Both the position numbers and the translations under genes were made by a program. The notes under the pieces were generated by a model. That model was not told where the DNA came from and searched no databases. It was given only the letters and a program-made list of their open reading frames with translations. From positions 60,573,907 to 60,637,906 of the forward strand of contig NC_089591.1 in NCBI RefSeq assembly GCF_019320115.1: DNA of 64,000 nt, in the 5' to 3' direction. This document shows, one piece after another, positions 59,331 through 64,000 of this stretch (its first letter is position 1; each line of letters starts with the position of its first letter). This stretch comes from Miscanthus floridulus (taxonomy: Eukaryota; Streptophyta; Magnoliopsida; Poales; Poaceae).

Positions 59331-59582
59331 AAGTACACCGAATCTCTACTTATAGCTCCTCGACTGGCGTGTTAGAGCCGACTAGGAAATAACTGAATGG
59401 GGATGCCCGCTCGGTAAGGACCCAAAGAATTAAGCAGAGCAAGTAAGGTAGGGCGCTCAAGTCAAACCATAATATCGAGGACCATACCCTGCATGCTTGT
59501 AGGACAGTACTGTCAGGTCATGTCAGAAGGGCACTTTATAACCTTCCAGATATGTCAGAATACAAATAGTGTTGTGGGTGTT

Positions 59583-59682
59583 AACATTTGTCCTACAATG
59601 TTATGGGCACCAACATTTGTCCTATAGTGTTGTGGGTGCCGACATTTGTCCTACAGTATGGTAGGCGCCGACATTTGCCATA
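59583..59682. repeat. 29-bp tandem repeat, 3.5 copies
   Basis: Units beginning (A/G)ACATTTGTCCTA start at 59583, 59612, 59641 and 59670, a period of 29 bp. It lies in the U3 part of the LTR, upstream of the TATA box. Confidence 0.85.
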
Positions 59683-59831
59683 CTAGAGGAACATGGTGGA
59701 ACCTACCGCATGTAGATGGCCATCAACAGTATTGTAGGTGTTGACAAACCATCTCGTACCCAATGGCATGGGTAACAAGACTAGGTAGCATACACTCCCT
59801 CTCTCTCACTTGTAAGGTCGTCCCCTTCATC

Positions 59832-59839
59832 TATAAAAG
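59832..59839 (+). promoter_or_regulatory. TATA box of the Tat no. 2 LTR
   Basis: CATCTATAAAAGGGGGCGCG is a strong TATA context in a position that fits the U3/R border. Transcripts would start near 59865. Confidence 0.7.
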
Positions 59840-60242
59840 GGGGCGCGCCCTCTCCTAAAAGGAAGATCGATTTCGACGAACAACAGACAACACACGGATC
59901 ATTCTGACTCACTCTCTGCTAGCTTTAGATACTCTAAAGCTACACGGAGCATACGTTCTAATACTTAGCGTATGTTGGAGCTCTCGTCACTCTTGGCCCT
60001 TTGGTCCGGAGTCCGACCGGACCTCTGATACCCCCCATCTTACTCCCTCTCATTTGTAACCCCATAGCGAACTTTGAGCACCTAGGCTCAGGAATAAAGT
60101 CACTGACCGACTTGAACTAGACGTAGGGTACATTGCCCAAACTAGTATAAACCCTGTGTCATTGAGTGCTAGGCCACATCTAATCCTAACGTGCGGTAAA
60201 ACGACAAATATTTATTAGTTGGTCACTTTTCGCACCGATAGT

Positions 60243-60258
60243 TGGCGTCGTCCATGGG
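60243..60258 (+). promoter_or_regulatory. primer-binding site of Tat-like element no. 2
   Basis: TGGCGTCGTCCATGGG follows the LTR end after two bases. It resembles the TGGCGCCGTC-type sites of grass Tat elements, with C-to-T changes. The exact tRNA was not determined. Confidence 0.55.
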
Positions 60259-61692
60259 GAGAACGTCATACATTCATGCCTTTGGTCATCGGATGGCCCA
60301 CTTTTCTGCCATCTTCGGCATAGCAGGCTCAAGTGATATGACTCGCTTCATCTCACTGGAGTTTCCCATGCTTTGACCTATTGGGATGTGGGTTCCTCCT
60401 ATCTTCGAGCCGTCCTAGGCCTTCCTATTTGGAAGCCTAGTCTTCATCGCCGACCGGCTCAGTGTGCTTCACCTCTGCGAGGAGGCACTTGTCCCAGCAC
60501 TCGTCGGAGGAGGAATGCCCTCCATTGACTCTAGGACACCTGGTGACTTCAATGATGAGGCACCTGCGCCTCGCTCTGAGCCCATGCTGGGCTGAAACCC
60601 CACTGTGAGTAACATACATACTATTCTTTACTCGCTATTTACTATCTTCCACCGATTCTCCGAAGGGACCCCGTTGTCCCTGCCATGACCACCATGCGAC
60701 CAGTTCCCCTACGGCCTCATGTCCCCCATGGACACATGCATGGGGGCTCCAAAAGATGCTAGCGTCGCCCCCTCTCACATCCAAATTCATGGGGATGGCA
60801 GGCTATGCTCCTGCCTCTTTTTACGACCTCATGGATGACGATGTTGAGAGCGATGGCTCCAGCATCAGCGATGTTGTGGCACCTAGCCACCCTCTGTCTT
60901 AAGAGTGTGCTATGGCAGACGTCCCGGGACAACCACTGGAGGTAGTATAGTCTCTACAGATCCACACCCCATTGGACCCTCACGCAGAGGCCCTCGCGTG
61001 TGCATAGGAGCATGGCGAAGAGCTACGACAAAGGCGGTAGAACCCACCACCACATGCGCTGGCACGCTCGGCACATCACGCTGCACCACATGCACGTAAC
61101 CTAGCAAGTGGCACCCGGGGTTGCACTCGCTAGGTCTGGCACAACATCATGGATGGGGGGAACGATCCCCCACAGTTCGCTCGGGCTAGCCAGAACATCA
61201 CTGCTGCGGCAATGCTTCTGTGTAACCTTCTAGGGCCTATCGACCTCTAGGAGAAGGTAGTTCACTAGAACCTCTAGGCACTAGTGGAAACCACCACCAT
61301 TTAATAGGCGGAGAGCTCCACGTCTCGATACCGACTCACGGCCTCTCTCCCCACCGGGGGAATGGGGCCGTACCAGTCGAATCGCTCTATTCGCTCGCCA
61401 CTATAGTCATCGAGCATGGAATAGGAGGCTGCGGCTGCACCATGGCCTAACCCAGCGCTCGCTCCTCACCAATAGCCTGTGCATGAATGCCTCAGGCCGA
61501 ATCGAGACGCTCGCAGCATCATCAACAACCGATGTCAGGCCCAGCGTGATGATGACATCCATCATGTGGTAGTAAGAGCAGGCGGCACGGGCCCTGGCTA
61601 GACCATCGAGGGGAGTGGTGAAATACACCCCAGGCATGGTCGCTGACCCAACGACTAAAGTCCTAGCCTGGATAGCCTAGGACCATAGGCCT
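60259..61692 (+). other. leader and degraded gag N-terminal region of Tat no. 2
   Basis: A long GC-rich leader with short broken frames. In related elements this part encodes the poorly conserved N-terminal half of Gag. No domain is recognisable here. Confidence 0.45.
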
Positions 61693-62475
61693 TTGGCCGA
61701 CGCATCCAAAGAGCGTCGTTCCCATAGCGCTTGCGACCGCCTACCAACATCACCAATATATACCGGGGAGACGAATCCCGGTATATGGCTCGAACACTTC
61801 TGGCTCACCTACCGAGTTGGGGGAGTGGATGATGACTACTTCATCATTCAATGCCTCCCCATCTATGTGGAAGAGCATGTTTGAGCATGGCTCGAATTCC
61901 TCTCGACTGACAGCATCCACGACTGGGCAGATCTTAAGAGGGTCTTTGTTGAGAATTTCTAGAGGACGTATGTCCGTCCTAGGAATTCCTGGGACCTCAA
62001 GAGCTGCCAGCAAGAGCTCAATGAGTCCCTATGGGATTACATCTACAGGTTCTCAAAATGATGCAACTCTCTTCCTGATGTCATTGACACGGACGTCATC
62101 AGCACGTTCCTCTTCGAGACAACCTACGAGTCCCTAATCCTCAAGCTTGGCTATTTGAAGCCCCGTACCACCCGTGACCTGGTCGATATCACCATGAACC
62201 ACACCTCTAGGGAGGAGGTAGTCAGAGTAGTCTTTAGTGGAGGTTGGGACAAGGGCAAGGCCAAGCGAGAGGACCGAGACAAGGGCCCCTCCACGTAGAG
62301 GGGCAAAAAGAACAAGAAGGATCGACGCCGACCGGCCAACTCCACTTTGGTCACTGCGGCTGATCGCACAAACTCTCTCCACCATGGGAAGGACCCTACA
62401 CGGTGACCGAAGTGATCCAATTAGACGCCTACCGACTGAAGGACAATAACGACAATGATCTCACCAACACTTAGA
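61693..62475 (+). pseudogene. Tat no. 2 gag core
   Basis: It reads PIYTGETNPGIWLEHFWLTY, DDDYFIIQCLPIYVEEHV, a TAG, AWLEFLSTDSIHDWADLKRV, then NSWDLKSCQQELNESLWDYI, TFLFETTYESLILKLGYLKP and TTRDLVDITMNHTSREE. This is the retrotransposon Gag fold of plant Ty3-gypsy elements. A basic, Lys/Arg-rich tail follows. Several stops are TAG, with a TGA after YRFSK. Confidence 0.75.
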
Positions 62476-63005
62476 ACATCGAACAGTTACATCGTTTCTT
62501 CCCCTAAAAATTTGGTCTTACCACTTTCTTTCATTTAACATTTGCTCCTACAAGCACCCTAGCCCAAACACTTTTAGCCTGGGTCATTCGGGGGCTTCAC
62601 ATGGGTGCAATACCACCTCTCTTTTTTACTATCATATAGCAATACTTTTCACCCAAATAAAAGGGTAGTCCGTTCCTTTAATTATCCTACGTAACTTATG
62701 CTTTAAACATTCTGACCGATCGGACCCTGCCATGACCTATGGTTATGAGCAGCTAAGCCTCGCAGGCCACGCCTAGGTTCTTAAGGTTGTAGCCTATGGT
62801 TCAAATAGGCAGGTGTGAAAAAGAAAGAACAAAAAACAAAGCTATGCTAGGGTAAAAATAAGGAACGGATGGGACAAGCTTCCCCTTATGAAGTGATTCC
62901 ATCATTAAACAAAATTGATGTATTCATAAATACATAAAAATGTTTACATGGGGACTCCCCCATGAACTTATCCCTTACACATTTTGCCTGTTTCTACTTT
63001 ACATT
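62476..63005. other. spacer where pol would be expected in Tat no. 2
   Basis: About 530 bp of non-coding, AT-richer DNA join the end of gag to the end of the antisense ORF. No protease, RT, RNase H or integrase remnant was recognised. Confidence 0.6.
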
Positions 63006-64000
63006 CTATTGCAGTTGCTCGGTAGCATCGGCTACTGGCTCGGTCGACGAGGATAAGGGTTGCTCGCTCTCTGGTAGGATGACATTTAGCTCGGTCAAAG
63101 GTGGGATGACGTTTGCTTCTGACTTGGGCTCCACCCCATCCATAGGCTGGACGATGTCTTCTAGATGTGCACCTTCATCTACGCTCGCACGACGAGCATC
63201 CATCACCCACTGCGTGGAGACTTGCTCGGCCACCATCTATGCGCATGGCAACAAGCTCTCCCCGAGCGCATGGATGGCGTCCATACCCCAGCCGTCGTCG
63301 TACCCACTATAGATGGTAGCGAAGTCTAGGTCTGGGTGGTGCATCGCCATAGAAGTTAGCACCCCCGATGTCCCATAGATCATCCCATCGGAGATGAGTG
63401 CCCGAACTTCATCTGAGACCTCTGCCAGTTGGATGGTGGGCGGGCTAGTGCTTGGCGCTGACCCGAACACCTCCGAGATGATGACCAAGGTGACATTGCG
63501 GATCTGGTCAAGCTCCCTCTTGAGAGCATGTCGCTCTTCAAGGGACTTAGCCAGCGCCTTCGTGCTTTGACCAATCATCGCCTTGGCCATCTCCAGGTCT
63601 TTCTCCAGAGAACCAATTCTTCCGCCTAGTTCTAGAAAAAGTGTGACAAGTTCAGAAGCAAGGGAAGGTAAAAAACTAAGGCATCGACCAAAAGCGAAAT
63701 AGGTACATATCAAGGTGGGTGCTCTCAAGGATGGAGAGACCTTCCTCCTATCGAGTCACCTACTCACGTAGCCGAGCATTCGACTCCTCCGTCCCAAGCA
63801 TCTACCCCTGGAGCGCGAGTACTTCCCGGTTGACCTTTGACCGGGCCTTCCGCTCTGACTCTAGAGCATCTAGGAATTTTTGGAGCACTGCCTCGGTCTC
63901 CACCAGGGACTTCTAGAGTGCCGCCTCAGTCTCCACCTGGTGGACCTTCACCGTGTCAAGTCCCCACCAGCGGTAGTCGCCCGCTCCACCACAAGTAGTT
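63006..64000 (-). pseudogene. antisense ORF of Tat-like element no. 2 (partial)
   Basis: On the minus strand a coiled-coil frame enters from the window edge (VETEAAL, ETEAVLQKFLDALESERKAR, with TAG at about four Gln-like positions). It crosses a probable intron (about 63625-63700, acceptor TTTTTCTAG). It then continues as GRIGSLEKDLEMAKAMIGQS, RHALKRELDQIRNVTLVI, MAMHHPDLDFATIYSGYDDG and DAIHALGESLLPCA, a TAG, VAEQVSTQWVMDARRAS, to a stop at 63006. This is the antisense protein typical of Tat elements; its role is unknown. It parallels the antisense gene of element no. 1 (coiled coil, intron, opposite strand) but is a different sequence. Confidence 0.65.

Larger units (their letters stand above)
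59007..60240 (+). repeat. 5' LTR of Tat-like element no. 2, about 1234 bp
   Basis: It starts TGTTGGGTTCATAG and ends CGCACCGATA, directly before the primer site. The expected end ACA reads ATA, a C-to-T change. The right limit rests on the primer site. It contains two tandem-repeat blocks and a TATA box. Confidence 0.7.
21235..64000 (+). mobile_element. Ty3-gypsy Tat-lineage retrotransposon no. 1 (degraded, 3' end outside window)
   Basis: This is the oldest layer of the nest. Its own DNA is 21235-28432 and 54872-59006; the rest is later insertions. Order: 5' LTR, primer site, gag, protease/RT/RNase H, a second RNase H of the type diagnostic for Tat elements, integrase, and then an antisense gene (56537-59006) as in other Tat members. 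The coding regions carry many in-frame TAG stops and several frameshifts, so the copy is dead. The 3' LTR is not in the window; element no. 2 (from 59007) interrupts it. Confidence 0.8.
59007..64000 (+). mobile_element. Ty3-gypsy Tat-like element no. 2, 5' part (no pol seen)
   Basis: The order is LTR (59007-60240), primer site, leader, gag (to about 62475), a short spacer and then an antisense ORF (63006 onward). Between gag and the antisense ORF there are only about 500 bp, so protease, RT and integrase are missing. The copy is probably a non-autonomous or internally deleted member. It interrupts exon 1 of the antisense gene of Tat no. 1 after AGTGG (59002-59006). The right end is beyond the window. 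Confidence 0.75.

Overview
This is plant nuclear DNA from a grass, most likely a panicoid of the sorghum/sugarcane/Miscanthus type (inferred from the transposon families and a GC-rich R2R3-MYB gene; no species marker was seen). There are no bacterial genes, tRNA or rRNA genes, or CRISPR arrays. One complete host gene is visible: a three-exon R2R3-MYB transcription factor of the LAF1/MYB18 type at 16442-19627 (+), with a TATA box at 16260. A short coding-looking exon at 732-830 may be the end of another host gene that lies left of the window. Almost everything else is transposable-element DNA.

Left part, 1-21229. Two solo LTRs are each bounded by a perfect 5-bp target-site duplication. The one at 1827-6647 (ATCCT) is of a Ty3-gypsy Tekay type and the one at 8296-10653 (CAAGT) is of a Ty1-copia SIRE type. 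They are followed by gene-free DNA holding a 49-bp C run, an ATGTTGCAA-rich degenerate repeat and a Stowaway-like end. The MYB locus carries six short inverted-repeat elements (MITEs): two in the promoter, three in intron 2 and one just past the stop codon. Four of these have TAA/TTA target duplications. Intron 2 of the MYB gene appears to use a GC-AG splice pair.

Right part, 21235-64000. This is a stack of nested LTR retrotransposons. The host of the nest is a degraded Ty3-gypsy element of the Tat lineage (5' LTR 21235-21817, gag, PR-RT-RH, second RNase H, integrase up to about 28320, continuing from 54872). A SIRE-lineage Ty1-copia element (28433-54871, LTRs 1559 and 1583 bp) is inserted in it. 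The reverse transcriptase of that copia element is split by a 13.2-kb Tekay-type chromovirus on the minus strand (34622-47794, LTRs 4060 and 4058 bp, target duplication ATATG). A second Tat-like element (5' LTR 59007-60240) with gag but no visible pol is inserted in the antisense gene of the first Tat element and runs off the window.

Points that deserve a second look: (i) a multi-exon antisense gene inside the Tat element (56537 to 59006), with splice-like borders; (ii) coding stops in the dead elements are almost all TAG. The extra 3' ORF of the copia element has 28 in-frame TAG, 1 TAA and no clear TGA, whereas its gag, which uses only CAA for Gln, is open for 508 codons. This points to C-to-T change at CAG (CHG) sites. 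(iii) Arrays of CCGGACGC/GCGTCCGG half-sites recur in copia-type LTRs and again just upstream of the extra ORF, where they may form an internal promoter.
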